A stretch of 64,000 nt of DNA, taken from NCBI GenBank assembly GCA_964017195.1, contig CAXHKT010000183.1, forward strand, positions 186,001 through 250,000, given 5' to 3'. Positions 20,942 through 34,421 of this stretch are shown piece after piece. The notes under the pieces were generated by a model, which worked only from the letters and a program-made list of their open reading frames with translations, made no database searches and had not been told where the DNA came from. This stretch comes from Siderastrea radians. Lineage: Eukaryota; Cnidaria; Anthozoa; Scleractinia; Rhizangiidae. The translations under genes were made by a program, and so were the position numbers. How positions within the stretch are numbered: position 1 is the first letter of the stretch; every line of letters begins with the position of its first letter.

Positions 20942-22056
20942 GTACACAATTAACTTTTTTTTCTGATAGCCCCGAGGGATTTGCGTTATTACTAGGCCAG
21001 TGCGCAGCCTTGCGCAGCCTTGCGCAGTGAACAACACCTTTTTTAGCCTCTGGGAAGGCCAAAAATGGTGTTTTTTGGCTAAGGATCGCACATATCGCGC
21101 TTTTCTACACAATAAACTTTTTTTCTGATAGCCCCGGGGGATTCGCAGTATTATTAGGCCAGTGCGCAGCCTTGCGCAGCCTTGCTCAGTCAACAACACC
21201 TTTTTTAGCCTCTGGGAAAGCCAAAAATGGGTTTTTTTCCCAAGGATGGCACATATCGCGCTTTTCTACACAATAAACTTTTTTTTCTGATAGCCCCGAG
21301 GGATTCGCATTATTATTAGTCCAGTACGCAGCCTTGCGCAGCCAACAACACCCTTTTTAGCCTCTTTGAAGGCCAAAAATGGGGTTTTTTCCCTAAGGAT
21401 CGCACATATCGCGCTTTTCTACACAATAAACTTTTTTTTCTGATAGCTCCGAGGGATTTGCGTTATTATTAGGCCAGTGCGCAGCCTTTGGCAGCCTTGC
21501 TCAGTCAACAACACCTGTTTTAGCCTCTGGGAAGGCCAAAAATGCGGTTTTTTTTCCTAAGGATGGCACATATCGCGCTTTTCTACACAATAAACTTTTT
21601 TTTCTGATAGCCCCGAGGGATTTGCATTATTATAAGGCCAGTGCGCAGCCTTGCGCAGCCAACAACACCCTTTTTAGCCTCTGGGAAGGCCAAAAATGGG
21701 GTTTTTTCCCTAAGGATCGCACATATCGCGCTTTTCTACACAATAAACTTTTTTTTCTGATAGCCCCGAGGGATTTGCGTTATTATTAGGCCAGTGCGCA
21801 GCCTTGCGCAGCCTTGCTCAGTCAACAACACCTTTTTTAGCCTCTGGGAAGGCCAAAAATGGGGTTTTTTCCCTAAGGATCGCACATATCGCGCTTTTCT
21901 ACACAATAAACTTTTTTTTCTGATAGCCACGAGGGATTTGCGTTATTATTAGGCCAGTGCGCAGCCTTGCGCAGCCTTGCTTAGTTAACAACACCTTTTT
22001 TAGCCTCTGGAAAGGCCAAAAATGGATTTTTTTCCCTAAGGATCGCACATATCGCG

Positions 22057-22384
22057 CCTTCTTTGTGCTTTTGCACAAAAGGAATTTTTTTCGGATGGTC
22101 CCAGAGGGATTGAATGCATTTGGGACCTTTGTGCATCCAGCTGAGCGCCAATTAGCTTTTTTCTGCTTTTGGGGGCTAATTCAAGCCCTGAAAAGGTGCA
22201 GCACTTTTTAGTATCGCCAAATTCGATAAAAATAGTGCCAAATGGAATGTTTTTTGGTGCCGCAACGGGATCTGGGGTGCTTTTGTGCTGGGGCCGTTGA
22301 CCCAAAACCAGCACTTTTTTGAGGGACCCACCCCACCCCTCTCAAATCTGAAATTCCCACCTTATCGACAAAATCGCAGACTTT
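22057..22384. repeat. BC module 20, alpha, 2-bp deletion
   Basis: CAGCTGAGCGCC lacks two bases of CAGCTGAGAGCGCC; GTTGACCCAAAA. Followed by one partial A and then the truncated module at 22509. Confidence 0.92.
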
Positions 22385-22508
22385 CTACACAATAAACTTT
22401 TTTTTCTGATAGCCCCAAGGGATTTGCATTATTATTGGGCCAGTGCGCAGCCTTGCGCAGCCTTGCTCAGTCAACAACACCTTTTTTAGCCTCTGGGAAG
22501 GCCAAAAA

Positions 22509-22704
22509 GTGCAAAGTGCAGCACTTTTTAGTATCGCCAAATTCGATAAAAATAGTGCCAAATGGAATGTTTTTTGGTGCCGCAACGGGATCTGGGGTGC
22601 TTTTGTGCTGGGGCCGTTGCACCAAAACCAGCACTTTTTTGAGGGACCCACCCTACCCCTCTTAAAACTGAAATTCCCCCCTTATTGACAAAATCGCAGA
22701 CTTT
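22509..22704. repeat. Truncated BC module 1 (C part fused to A)
   Basis: An A monomer broken at GGCCAAAAA joins directly to GTGCAAAGTGCAGCAC, so the B part is missing. The rest of C is intact (22,520-22,704), with TTATTGACAAAAT near the end. Partner at 54068, offset 31,559. Confidence 0.88.
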
Positions 22705-24005
22705 CTACACAATAAACTTTTTTTTTCTGATAGCCCCGAGGGATTTGCATTATTATTGGGCCAGTGCGCAGCCTTGCGCAGCCTTGCTCAGTCAACAACA
22801 CCTTTTTTAGCCTCTGGGAAGGCCAAAAATGGGGTTTTTTCCCTAAGGATCGCACATATCGCGCTTTTCTACACAATAAACTTTTTTTTCTGATAGCCCC
22901 GAGGGATTTGCGTTATTATTAGGCCAGTGCGCAGCCTTGCGCAGCCTTGCTCAGTCAACAACACCTTTCTTAGCCTCTTGGAGGGCCAAAAATGAGGTTT
23001 TTTCCCTAAGGATCGCACATATCGCGCTTTTCTACACAATAAACTTTTTTGTCTGATAGCTCCGAGGGATTTGCGTTATTATTAGGCCAGTGCGCAGCCT
23101 TGCGCAGCCTTGCTCAGTCAACAACACCTGTTTTAGCCTCTGGGAAGGCCAAAAATGGGGTTTTTTTTCCTAAGGATGGCACATATCGCGCTTTTCTACA
23201 CAATAGACTTTTTTTTCTGATAGCCCCGAGGGATTTGCATTATTATAAGGCCAGTGCGCAGCCTTGCGCAGCCAACAACACCCTTTTTAGCCTCTGGGAA
23301 GGCCAAAAATGGGGTTTTTTCCCTAAGGATCGCACATATCGCGCTTTTCTACACAATAAACTTTTTTTTCTGATAGCCCCGAGGGATTTGCGTTATTATT
23401 AGGCCAGTGCGCAGCCTTGCGCAGCCTTGCTCAGTCAACAACACCTTTTTTAGCCTCTGGGAAGGCCAAAAATGGGGTTTTTTCCCTAAGGATCGCACAT
23501 ATCGCGCTTTTCTACACAATAAACTTTTTTTTCTGATAGCCCCGAGAGATTTGCATTATTATTAGGCCAGTGCGCAGCCTTGCGCAGCCTTGCGCAGCCT
23601 TGCTTAGTCAACAACACCTTTTTTAGCCCCTGGGAAGGCCAAAAATGGGGGTTTTTCCCTAAGGATCGCACATATCGCGCTTTTCTACACAATAAACTAT
23701 TTTTTCTGATAGCCCCGAGGGATTTGCGTTATTATTAGGCCAGTGCGCAGCCTTGCGCAGCCTTGCTCAGTCAACAACACCTTTTTTAGCCTCTGGGAAG
23801 GCCAAAAATGGGGTTTTTTCCCTAAGGATCGCACATATCGCGCTTTTCTACACAATAAACTTTTTTTTCTGATAGCCACGAGGGATTTGCGTTATTATTA
23901 GGCCAGTGCGCAGCCTTGCGCAGCCTTGCTTAGTTAACAACACCTTTTTTAGCCTCTGGGAAGGCCAAAAATGGAGTTTTTTCCCTAAGGATCGCACATA
24001 TCGCG

Positions 24006-24335
24006 CCTTCTTTGTGCTTTTGCACAAAAGGAATTTTTTTCGGATGGTCCCAGAGGGATTGAATGCATTTGGGACCTTTGTGCATGCAGCTGAGAGCGCC
24101 AATTAGCTTTTTTCTGCTTTTGGGGGCTAATTCAAGCCCTGAAAAAGTGGAGCACTTTTTAGTATCGCCAAATTCGATAAAAATAGTGCCAAATGGAATG
24201 TTTTTTGGTGCCGCAACGGGATCTGGGGTGCTTTTGTGCTGGGGCCGTTGCACCAAAACCAGCACTTTTTTGAGGGACCCACCCCACCCCTCTCAAAACT
24301 GAGATTCCCACCTTATCGACAAAATCGCAGACTTT
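24006..24335. repeat. BC module 21, alpha
   Basis: Private AGTGGAGCAC breaks the palindrome; CTGAGATTCCC. Corresponds to 55228. Followed by eight A monomers. Confidence 0.92.
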
Positions 24336-25624
24336 CTACACAATAAACTTTTTTTTCTGATAGCCCCGAGGGATTTGCATTATTATTGGGCCAGTGCGCA
24401 GCCTTGCGCAGCCTTGCTCAGTCAACAACACCTTTTTTAGCCTCTGGGAAGGCCAAAAATGGGGTTTTTTCCTTAAGGATCGCACATATCGCGCTTTTCT
24501 ACACAATAAACTTTTTTTTCTGATAGCCCCGAGGGATTTGCGTTATTATTAGGCCAGTGCGCAGCCTTGCGCAGCCTTGCTCAGTCAACAACACCTTTTT
24601 TAGCCTCTGGGAAGGCCAAAAATGGGGTTTTTTCCCTAAGGATCGCACATATCGCGCTTTTCTACACAATAAACTTTTTTTTCTGATAGCCCCGAGGGAT
24701 TTGCGTTATTATTAGGCCAGTGCGCAGCCTTGCACAGCCTTGCTCAGTCAAGAACACCTTTTTTAGCCTCTGGGAAGGCCAAAAATGGGTTTTTTTTCCC
24801 AAGGATGGCACATATCGCGCTTTTCTACACAATAAACTTTTTTTTCTGATAGCCCCGAGGGATTCGCATTATTATTAGTCCAGTACGCAGCCTTGCGCAA
24901 CCAACAACACCCTTTTTAGCCTCTGGGAAGGCCAAAAATGGGGTTTTTTCCCTAAGGATCGCACATATCGCGCTTTTCTACACAATAAACTTTTTTTTCT
25001 GATAGCCCCGAGGGATTTGCGTTATTATTAGGCCAGTGCGCAGCCTTGCGCAGCCTTGCTCAGTCAACAACACCTTTTTTAGCCTCTGGGAAGGCCAAAA
25101 ATGGGGTTTTTTCCCTAAGGATCGCACATATCGCGCTTTTCTACACATTAAACTTTTTTTTCTGATAGCCCCGAGAGATTTGCATTATTATTAGGCCAGT
25201 GCGCAGCCTTGCGCAGCCTTGCTCAGTCAACAACACCTTTTTTAGCCTCTGGGAAGGCCAAAAATGGGGTTTTTTCCCTAAGGATCGCACATATCGCGCT
25301 TTTCTACACAATAAACTTTTTTTTCTGATAGCCCCGAGGGATTTGCGTTATTATTAGGCCAGTGCGCAGCCTTGCGCAGCCTTGCTCAGTCAACAACACC
25401 TTTTTTAGCCTCTGGGAAGGCCAAAAATGGGGTTTTTTCCCTAAGGATCGCACATATCGCGCTTTTCTACACAATAAACTTTTTTTTCTGATAGCCACGA
25501 GGGATTTGCGTTATTATTAGGCCAGTGCGCAGCCTTGCGCAGCCTTGCTTAGTTAACAACACCTTTTTTAGCCTCTGGGAAGGCTAAATATGGAGTTTTT
25601 TCCCTAAGGATCGCACATATCGCG

Positions 25625-25954
25625 CCTTCTTTGTGCTTTTGCACAAAAGGAATTTTTTTCGGATGGTCCCAGAGGGATTGAATGCATTTGTGACCTTTGT
25701 GCATGCAGCTGAGAGCGCCAATTAGCTTTTTTCTGCTTTTGGGGGCTAATTCAAGCCCTGAAAAAGTGCAGCACTTTTTAGTATCGCCAAATTCGATAAA
25801 AATAGTGCCAAATGGAATGTTTTTTGGTGCCGCAACGGGATCTGGGGTGCTTTTGTGCTGGGGCCGTTGCACCAAAACCAGCACTTTTTTGAGGGACCCA
25901 CCCCACCCCTCTCAAAACTGAAATTCCCACCTTATCGACAAAATCGCAGACTTT
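25625..25954. repeat. BC module 22, alpha
   Basis: Copy of module 511 (CATTTGTGACC), offset 25,114. Followed by eight A monomers. Confidence 0.92.
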
Positions 25955-27254
25955 CTACACAATAAACTTTTTTTTCTGATAGCCCCGAGGGATTTGCATT
26001 ATTATTGGGCCAGTGCGCAGCCTTGCGCAGCCTTGCTCAGTCAACAACACCTTTTTTAGCCTCTGGGAAGGCCAAAAATGGGGTTTTTTCCCTAAGGATC
26101 GCACATATCGCGCTTTTCTACACAATAAACTTTTTTTTCTGATAGCCCCGAGGGATTTGCGTTATTATTAGGCCAGTGCGCAGCCTTGCGCAGCCTTGCT
26201 CAGTCAACAACACCTTTTTTAGCCTCTGGGAAGGCCAAAAATGGGGTTTTTTCCCTAAGGATCGCACATATCGCGCTTTTCTACACAATAAACTTTTTTT
26301 TCTGATAGCCCCGAGGGATTTGCGTTATTATTAGGCCAGTGCGCAGCCTTGCGCAGCCTTGCTCAGTCAACAACACCTTTTTTAGCCTCTGGGAAGGCCA
26401 AAAATGGGGTTTTTTTCCCAAGGATTGCACATATCGCGCTTTTCTACACAATAAACTTTTTTTTCTGATAGCCCCGAGGGATTCGCATTATTATTAGTCC
26501 AGTGCGCAGCCTTGCGCAGCCAACAACACCCTTTTTAGCCTCTGGGAAGGCCAAAAATGGGGTTTTTTTCCCTAAGGATCGCACATATCGCGCTTTTCTA
26601 CACAATAAACTTTTTTTTCTGATAGCCCCGAGGGATTTGCGTTATTATTAGGCCAGTGCGCAGCCTTGCGCAGCCCTGCTCAGTCAACAACACCTTTTTT
26701 AGCCTCTGGGAAGGCCAAAAATGGGGTTTTTTCCCTAAGGATCGCACATATCGCGCTTTTCTACACAATAAACTTTTTTTTCTGATACCCCCGAGGGATT
26801 TGCGTTATTATTAGGCCAGTGCGCAGCCTTGCGCAGCCTTGCTCAGTCAACAACACCTTTTTTAGCCTCTGGGAAGCCCAAAAATAGGGTTTTTTCCCTA
26901 AGGATCGCACATATCGCGTTTTTCTACACAATAAGCTTTTTTTTCTGATAGCCCCGAGTGATTTGCATTATTATTAGGCCAGTGCGCAGCCTTGCGCAGC
27001 CTTGCGCAGCCTTGCGCAGTCAACAACACCATTTTTAGCCTCTGGGAAGGCCAAAAATGGGGTTTTTTCCCTAAGGATCGCACATATCGCGCTTTTCTAC
27101 ACAATAAACTTTTTTTTCTGATAGCCCCGAGGGATTTGCATTATTATTAGGCCAGTGCCCAGCCTTGCGCAGCCTTGCACCGTCAACAACACTTTTTTTA
27201 GCCTCTGGGAAGGCCAAAAATGGAGTTTTTTCCCTAAGGATCGCACATATCGCG

Positions 27255-27583
27255 CCTTCTTTGTGCTTTTGCACAAAAGGAATTTTTTTCGGATGGTCCC
27301 AGAGGGATTGAATGATTTGGGACCTTTGTGCATCCAGCTGAGAGCGCCAATTAGCTTTTTTCTGCTTTTGGGGGCTAATTCAAGCCCTGAAAAAGTGCAG
27401 CACTTTTTAGTATCGCCAAATTCGATAAAAATAGTGCCAAATGGAATGTTTTTTGGTGCCGCAACGGGATCTGGGGTGCTTTTGTGTTGGGGCCGTTGCA
27501 CCAAAACCAGCACTTTTTTGAGGGACCCACCCCACCCCTCTCAAAACTGAAATTCCCACCTTATCGACAAAATCGCAGACTTT
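27255..27583. repeat. BC module 23, alpha, 1-bp deletion
   Basis: Copy of 1642, offset 25,613. Preceded by GTGCCCAGCC. Followed by three A monomers. Confidence 0.92.
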
Positions 27584-28067
27584 CTACACAATAAACTTTT
27601 TTTTCTGATAGCCCCGAGGGATTTGCATTATTATTGGGACAGTGCGCAGCCTTGCGCAGCCTTGCTCAGTCAACAACACCTTTTTTAGCCTCTGGGAAGG
27701 CCAAAAATGGGGTTTTTTCCCTAAGGATCGCACATATCGCGCTTTTCTACACAATAAACTTTTTTTTCTGATAGCCCCGAGGGATTTGCATTATTATTAG
27801 GCCAGTGCGCAGCCTTGCGCAGCCTTGCGCAGTGAACAACACCTTTTTTAGCCTCTGGGAAGGCCAAAAATGGGGTTTTTTCCTTAAGGATCGCACATAT
27901 CGCGCTTTTCTAAACAATAAACTTTTTTTTCTGATAGCCCCGAGGGATTTGCATTATTATTAGGCCAGTGCGCAGCCTTGCGCAGCCTTGCGCAGTCAAC
28001 AACACCTTTTTTAGCCTCTGGAAAGGCCAAAAATGGAGTTTTTTCCCTAAGGATCGCACATATCGCG

Positions 28068-28397
28068 CCTTTTTTGTGCTTTTGCACAAAAGGAATTTTT
28101 TTCGGATGGTCCCAGAGGGATTGAATGCATTTGGGACCTTTGTGCATGCAGCTGAGAGCGCCAATTAGCTTTTTTCTGCTTTTGGGGGCTAATGCAAGCC
28201 CTGAAAAGGTGCAGCACTTTTTAGTATCGCCAAATTCGATAAAAATAGTGCCAAATGGAATGTTTTTTGGTGCCGCAACGGGATCTGGGGTGCTTTTGTG
28301 CTGGGGCCGTTGCACCAAAACCAGCACTTTTTTGAGGGACCCACCCCACCCCTCTCAAAACTGAAATTCCCACCTTATCGACAAAATCGCAGACTTT
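28068..28397. repeat. BC module 24, alpha
   Basis: Copy of 2455 with GGTGCAGCAC. Followed by four A monomers, one short. Confidence 0.92.
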
Positions 28398-29034
28398 CTA
28401 CACAATAAACTTTTTTTTCTGATAGCCCCGAGGGATTTGCATTATTATTGGGCCAGTGCGCAGCCTTGCGCAGCCTTGCTCAGTCAACAACACTTTTTTT
28501 AGCCTCTGGGAAGGCCAAAAATGGGGTTTTTTCCCTAAGGATGGCACATATCGCGCTTTTCTACACAATAAACTTTTTTTTCTGATAGCCCCGAGGGATT
28601 CGCATTATTATTAGGCCAGTGCGCAGCCTTGCGCAGCCAACAACACCCTTTTTAGCCTCTGGGAAGGCCAAAAATGGGGTTTTTTCGCTAAGGATCGCAC
28701 ATATCGCGCTTTTCTACACAATAAACTTTTTTTTCTGATAGCCCCGAGGGATTTGCGTTATTATTAGGCCAGTGCGCAGCCTTGCGCAGCCTTGCTCAGT
28801 CAACAACACCTTTTTTAGCCTCTGGGAAGGCCAAAAATGGGGTTTTTTCCCTAAGGATCGCACATATCGCGCTTTTCTACACAATAAACTTTTTTTTCTG
28901 ATAGCCACGAGGGATTTGCGTTATTATTAGGCCAGTGCGCAGCCTTGCGCAGCCTTGCTTAGTTAACAACACCTTTTTTAGCCTCTGGGAAGGCTAAATA
29001 TGGAGTTTTTTCCCTAAGGATCGCACATATCGCG

Positions 29035-29364
29035 CCTTCTTTGTGCTTTTGCACAAAAGGAATTTTTTTCGGATGGTCCCAGAGGGATTGAATGCATTTG
29101 TGACCTTTGTGCATGCAGCTGAGAGCGCCAATTAGCTTTTTTCTGCTTTTGGGGGCTAATTCAAGCCCTGAAAAAGTGCAGCACTTTTTAGTATCGCCAA
29201 ATTCGATAAAAATAGTGCCAAATGGAATGTTTTTTGGTGCCGCAACGGGATCTGGGGTGCTTTTGTGCTGGGGCCGTTGCACCAAAACCAGCACTTTTTT
29301 GAGGGACCCACCCCACCCCTCTCAAAACTGAAATTCCCACCTTATCGACAAAATCGCAGACTTT
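29035..29364. repeat. BC module 25, alpha
   Basis: Copy of 25625 and 511. The following A monomer has ATCGCTCATATC. Followed by seven A monomers. Confidence 0.92.
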
Positions 29365-30491
29365 CTACACAATAAACTTTTTTTTCTGATAGCCCCGAGG
29401 GATTTGCATTATTATTGGGCCAGTGCGCAGCCTTGCGCAGCCTTGCTCAGTCAACAACACCTTTTTTAGCCTCTGGGAAGGCCAAAAATGGGGTTTTTTC
29501 CCTAAGGATCGCTCATATCGCGCTTTTCTACACAATAAACTTTTTTTTCTGATAGCCCCGAGGGATTTGCGTTATTATTAGGCCAGTGCGCAGCCTTGCG
29601 CAGCCTTGCTCAGTCAACAACACCTTTTTTAGCCTCTGGGAAGGCCAAAAATGGGGTTTTTTCCCTAAGGATCGCACATATCGCGCTTTTCTACACAATA
29701 AACTTTTTTTTCTGATAGCCCCGAGGGATTTGCGTTATTATTAGGCCAGTGCGCAGCCTTGCGCAGCCTTGCTCAGTCAACAACACCTTTTTTAGCCTCT
29801 GGGAAGGCCAAAAATGGGGTTTTTTTCCCAAGGATGGCACATATCGCGCTTTTCTACACAATAAACTTTTTTTTCTGATAGCACCGAGGGATTCGCATTA
29901 TTATTAGTCCAGTGCGCAGCCTTGCGCAGCCAACAACACCCTTTTTAGCCTCTGGGAAGGCCAAAAATGGGGTTTTTTTCCCTAAGGATCGCACATATCG
30001 CGCTTTTCTACACAATAAACTTTTTTTTCTGATAGCCCCGAGGGATTTGCGTTATTATTAGGCCAGTGCGCAGCCTTGCGCAGCCTTGCTCAGTCAACAA
30101 CACCTTTTTTAGCCTCTGGGAAGGCCAAAAATGGGGTTTTTTCCCTAAGGATCGCACATATCGCGCTTTTCTACACAATAAACTTTTTTTTCTGATACCC
30201 CCGAGGGATTTGCGTTATTATTAGGCCAGTGCGCAGCCTTGCGCAGCCTTGCTCAGTCAACAACACCTTTTTTAGCCTCTGGGAAGCCCAAAAATAGGGT
30301 TTTTTCCCTAAGGATCGCACATATCGCGCTTTTCTACACAATAAGCTTTTTTTTCTGATAGCCCCGAGGGATTTGCATTATTATTAGGCCAGTGCCCAGC
30401 CTTGCGCAGCCTTGCACCGTCAACAACACTTTTTTTAGCCTCTGGGAAGGCCAAAAATGGAGTTTTTTCCCTAAGGATCGCACATATCGCG

Positions 30492-30820
30492 CCTTCTTTG
30501 TGCTTTTGCACAAAAGGAATTTTTTTCGGATGGTCCCAGAGGGATTGAATGATTTGGGACCTTTGTGCATCCAGCTGAGAGCGCCAATTAGCTTTTTTCT
30601 GCTTTTGGGGGCTAATTCAAGCCCTGAAAAAGTGCAGCACTTTTTAGTATCGCCAAATTCGATAAAAATAGTGCCAAATGGAATGTTTTTTGGTGCCGCA
30701 ACGGGATCTGGGGTGCTTTTGTGTTGGGGCCGTTGCACCAAAACCAGCACTTTTTTGAGGGACCCACCCCACCCCTCTCAAAACTGAAATTCCCACCTTA
30801 TCGACAAAATCGCAGACTTT
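30492..30820. repeat. BC module 26, alpha, 1-bp deletion
   Basis: Copy of 27255 and 1642. Followed by three A monomers, one with GCCACTGGGAAGG. Confidence 0.92.
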
Positions 30821-31304
30821 CTACACAATAAACTTTTTTTTCTGATAGCCCCGAGGGATTTGCATTATTATTGGGACAGTGCGCAGCCTTGCGCAGCCTT
30901 GCTCAGTCAACAACACCTTTTTTAGCCTCTGGGAAGGCCAAAAATGGGGTTTTTTCCCTAAGGATCGCACATATCGCGCTTTTCTACACAATAAACTTTT
31001 TTTTCTGATAGCCCCGAGGGATTTGCATTATTATTAGGCCAGTGCGCAGCCTTGCGCAGCCTTGCGCAGTGAACAACACCTTTTTTAGCCACTGGGAAGG
31101 CCAAAAATGGGGTTTTTTCCTTAAGGATCGCACATATCGCGCTTTTCTAAACAATAAACTTTTTTTTCTGATAGCCCCGAGGGATTTGCATTATTATTAG
31201 GCCAGTGCGCAGCCTTGCGCAGCCTTGCGCAGTCAACAACACCTTTTTTAGCCTCTGGAAAGGCCAAAAATGGAGTTTTTTCCCTAAGGATCGCACATAT
31301 CGCG

Positions 31305-31634
31305 CCTTTTTTGTGCTTTTGCACAAAAGGAATTTTTTTCGGATGGTCCCAGAGGGATTGAATGCATTTGGGACCTTTGTGCATGCAGCTGAGAGCGCCA
31401 ATTAGCTTTTTTCTGCTTTTGGGGGCTAATGCAAGCCCTGAAAAGGTGCAGCACTTTTTAGTATCGCCAAATTCGATAAAAATAGTGCCAAATGGAATGT
31501 TTTTTGGTGCCGCAACGGGATCTGGGGTGCTTTTGTGCTGGGGCCGTTGCACCAAAACCAGCACTTTTTTGAGGGACCCACCCCACCCCTCTCAAAACTG
31601 AAATTCCCACCTTATCGACAAAATCGCAGACTTT
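31305..31634. repeat. BC module 27, alpha
   Basis: Copy of 28068 and 2455. Followed by five A monomers. Confidence 0.92.
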
Positions 31635-32444
31635 CTACACAATAAACTTTTTTTTCTGATAGCCCCGAGGGATTTGCATTATTATTGGGCCAGTGCGCAG
31701 CCTTGCGCAGCCTTGCTCAGTCAACAACACCTTTTTTAGCCTCTGGGAAGGCCAAAAATGGGGTTTTTTCCCTAAGGATCGCACATATCGCGCTTTTCTA
31801 CACAATAAACTTTTTTTTCTGATAGCCCCGAGGGATTTGCGTTATTATTAGGCCAGTGCGCAGCCTTGCGCAGCCTTGCTCAGTCAACAACACCTTTTTT
31901 ACCCTCTGGGAAGGCCAAAAATGGGGTTTTTTCCCTAAGGATCGCACATATCGCGCTTTTCTACACAATAAACTTTTTTTTCTGATAGCCCCGAGGGATT
32001 TGCGTTATTATTAGGCCAGTGCGCAGCCTTGCGCAGCCTTGCTCAGTCAACAACACCTTTTTTAGCCTCTGGGAAGCCCAAAAATAGGGTTTTTTCCCTA
32101 AGGATCGCACATATCGCGCTTTTCTACACAATAAACTTTTTTTCTGATAGCCCCGAGTGATTTGCATTATTATTAGGCCAGTGCACAGCCTTGCGCAGCC
32201 TTGCGCAGTCAACAACACCTTTTTTAGCCTCTGGGAAGGCCAAAAATGGGGTTTTTTCCCTAAGGATCGCACATATCGCGCTTTTCTGCACAATAAACTT
32301 TTTTTTTCTGATAGCCCCGAGTGATTTGCATTATTATTAGGCCAGTGCGCAGCCTTGCGCAGCGTTGCGCCGTCAACAACACCTTTTTTAGCCTCTGGGA
32401 AGGCCAAAAATGGAGTTTTTTCCCTAAGGATCGCACATATCGCG

Positions 32445-32774
32445 CCTTCTTTGTGCTTTTGCACAAAAGGAATTTTTTTCGGATGGTCCCAGAGGGATTG
32501 AATGCATTTGGGACCTTTGTGCATCCAGCTGAGAGCGCCAATTAGCTTTTTTCTGCTTTTGGGGGCTAATTCAAGCCCTGAAAAAGTGCAGCACTTTTTA
32601 GTATCGCCAAATTCGATAAAAATAGTGCCAAATGGAATGTTTTTTGGTGCCGCAACGGGATCTGGGGTGCTTTTGTGTTGGGGCCGTTGCACCAAAACCA
32701 GCACTTTTTTGAGGGACCCACCAAACCCCTCTCAAAACTGAAATTCCCACCTTATCGACAAAATCGCAGACTTT
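32445..32774. repeat. BC module 28, alpha
   Basis: Copy of 3595 with the shared CCACCAAACCCC, offset 28,850. Followed by four A monomers. Confidence 0.92.
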
Positions 32775-33411
32775 CTACACAATAAACTTTTTTTTCTGAT
32801 AGCCCCGAGGGATTTGCATTATTATTGGGCCAGTGCGCAGCCTTGCGCAGCCTTGCTCAGTCAACAACACCTTTTTTAGCCTCTGGGAAGGCCAAAAATG
32901 GGGTTTTTTCCCTAAGGATCGCACATATCGCGCTTTTCTACACAATAAACTTTTTTTTCTGATAGCCCCAAGGGATTGGCGTTATTATTAGGCCAGTGTG
33001 CAGCCTTGCGCAGCCTTGCTCAGTCAACAACACCTTTTTTAGCCTCTGGGAAGGCCAAAAATGGTGTTTTTTCCCTAAGGATCGCACATATCGCGCTTTT
33101 CTACACAATAAACTTTTTTTTCTGATAGCCCCGAGAGATTTGCGTTATTATTAGGCCAGTGCGCAGCCTTGCGCAGCCAACAACACCCTTTTTAGCCTCT
33201 GGGAAGGCCAAAAATGGGGTTTTTTCGCTAAGGATCGCACATATCGCGCTTTTCTACACAATAAACTTTTTTTTCTGATAGCCCCGAGGGTTTTGCGTTA
33301 TTATTAGGCCAGTGCCCAGCCTTGCGCAGCCTTGCGCAGTGATCAACACCTTTTTTATCCTCTGGAAAGGCCAAAAATGGGGTTTTTTCCCTAAGGATCG
33401 CACATATCGCA

Positions 33412-33741
33412 CCTTCTTTGTGCTTTTGCACAAAAGGAATTTTTTTCGGATGGTCCCAGAGGGATTGAATGCATTTGGGACCCTTGTGCATGCAGCTGAG
33501 AGCGCCAATTAGCTTTTTTCTGCTTTTTGGGGCTAATTCAAGCCCAGAAAAAGTGCAGCACTTTTTAGTATCGCCAAATTCGATAAAAATAGTGCCAAAT
33601 GGAATGTTTATTGGTGCCTCAACGGGATCTGGGGTGCTTTTGTGCTGGGGCCGTTGCACCAAAACCAGCACTTTTTTGAGGGACCCACCCCACCCCTCTC
33701 AAAACTGATATTCCCACCTTATCGACAAAATCGCAGACTTT
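33412..33741. repeat. BC module 29, beta
   Basis: Copy of 4562, offset 28,850. Followed by two A monomers. Confidence 0.92.
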
Positions 33742-33963
33742 GTACACAATTAACTTTTTTTTCTGATAGCCCCGAGGGATTTGCGTTATTACTAGGCCAG
33801 TGCGCAGCCTTGCGCAGCCTTGCTCAGTCAACAACACCTTTTTTAGCCTCTGGGAAGGCCAAAAATGGGGTTTTTCGCTAAGGATCGCACATATCGGGCT
33901 TTTCTACACAATAAACTTTTTTTTCTGATAGCCCCGAGGGATTTGCGTTATTATTAGGGCAGT

Positions 33964-34013
33964 GCGCAGCCTTGCGCAGCCTTGCGCAGCCTTGCGCAGC
34001 CTTGTGCAGCCTT
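33964..34013. repeat. 10-bp subrepeat expansion, five units
   Basis: Copy of 5114; the partial unit after the last full one reads GTGCAGCC, a private change. Confidence 0.88.
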
Positions 34014-34091
34014 GCGCAGTGAACAACACCTTTTTTAGCCTCTGGGAAGGCCAAAAATGGGGTTTTTTCGCTAAGGATCCCACATATCGCA

Positions 34092-34421
34092 CCTTCTTTG
34101 TGCTTTTGCACAAAAGGAATTTTTTTCGGATGGTCCCAGAGGGATTGAATGCATTTGGGACCTTTTTTCATGCAGCTGAGAGCGCCAAATAGCTTTTTTC
34201 TGCTTTTTGGGGCTAATTCAAGCCCTGAAAAAGTGCAGCACTTTTTAGTATCGCCAAATTCGATAAAAATAGTGTCAAATGGAATGTTTTTTGGTGCCGC
34301 AACGGGATCAGGGGTGCTTTTGTGCTGGGGCCGTTGCACCAAAACCAGCACTTTTTTGAGGGACCCACCCCACCCCTCTCAAAACTGAAATTCCCACCTT
34401 ATCGACAAAATCGCAGACCTT
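34092..34421. repeat. BC module 30, beta
   Basis: Copy of 5242. Followed by two A monomers. Confidence 0.92.

Larger units (their letters stand above)
25300..28540. repeat. About 3.3-kb tandem duplication, copy 1
   Basis: Modules 25625, 27255 and 28068. It has one more 173-bp A monomer (about 26.93-27.1 kb, with three GCGCAGCCTT units) than copy 2, so the offset falls from 3,410 to 3,237 across it. Confidence 0.83.
28710..31777. repeat. About 3.3-kb tandem duplication, copy 2
   Basis: Modules 29035, 30492 and 31305, matching copy 1 and also 511, 1642 and 2455 of the left locus. End points approximate. Confidence 0.8.
19975..33200. repeat. Alpha-type array domain 2
   Basis: Return of CCCTAAGG and CTCAGTCAAC monomers after module 19645. 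One beta-type module (20612), close to the 4562 family, is embedded near the left edge with a few beta monomers (GCGCAGTGAAC near 21025). Confidence 0.75.
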
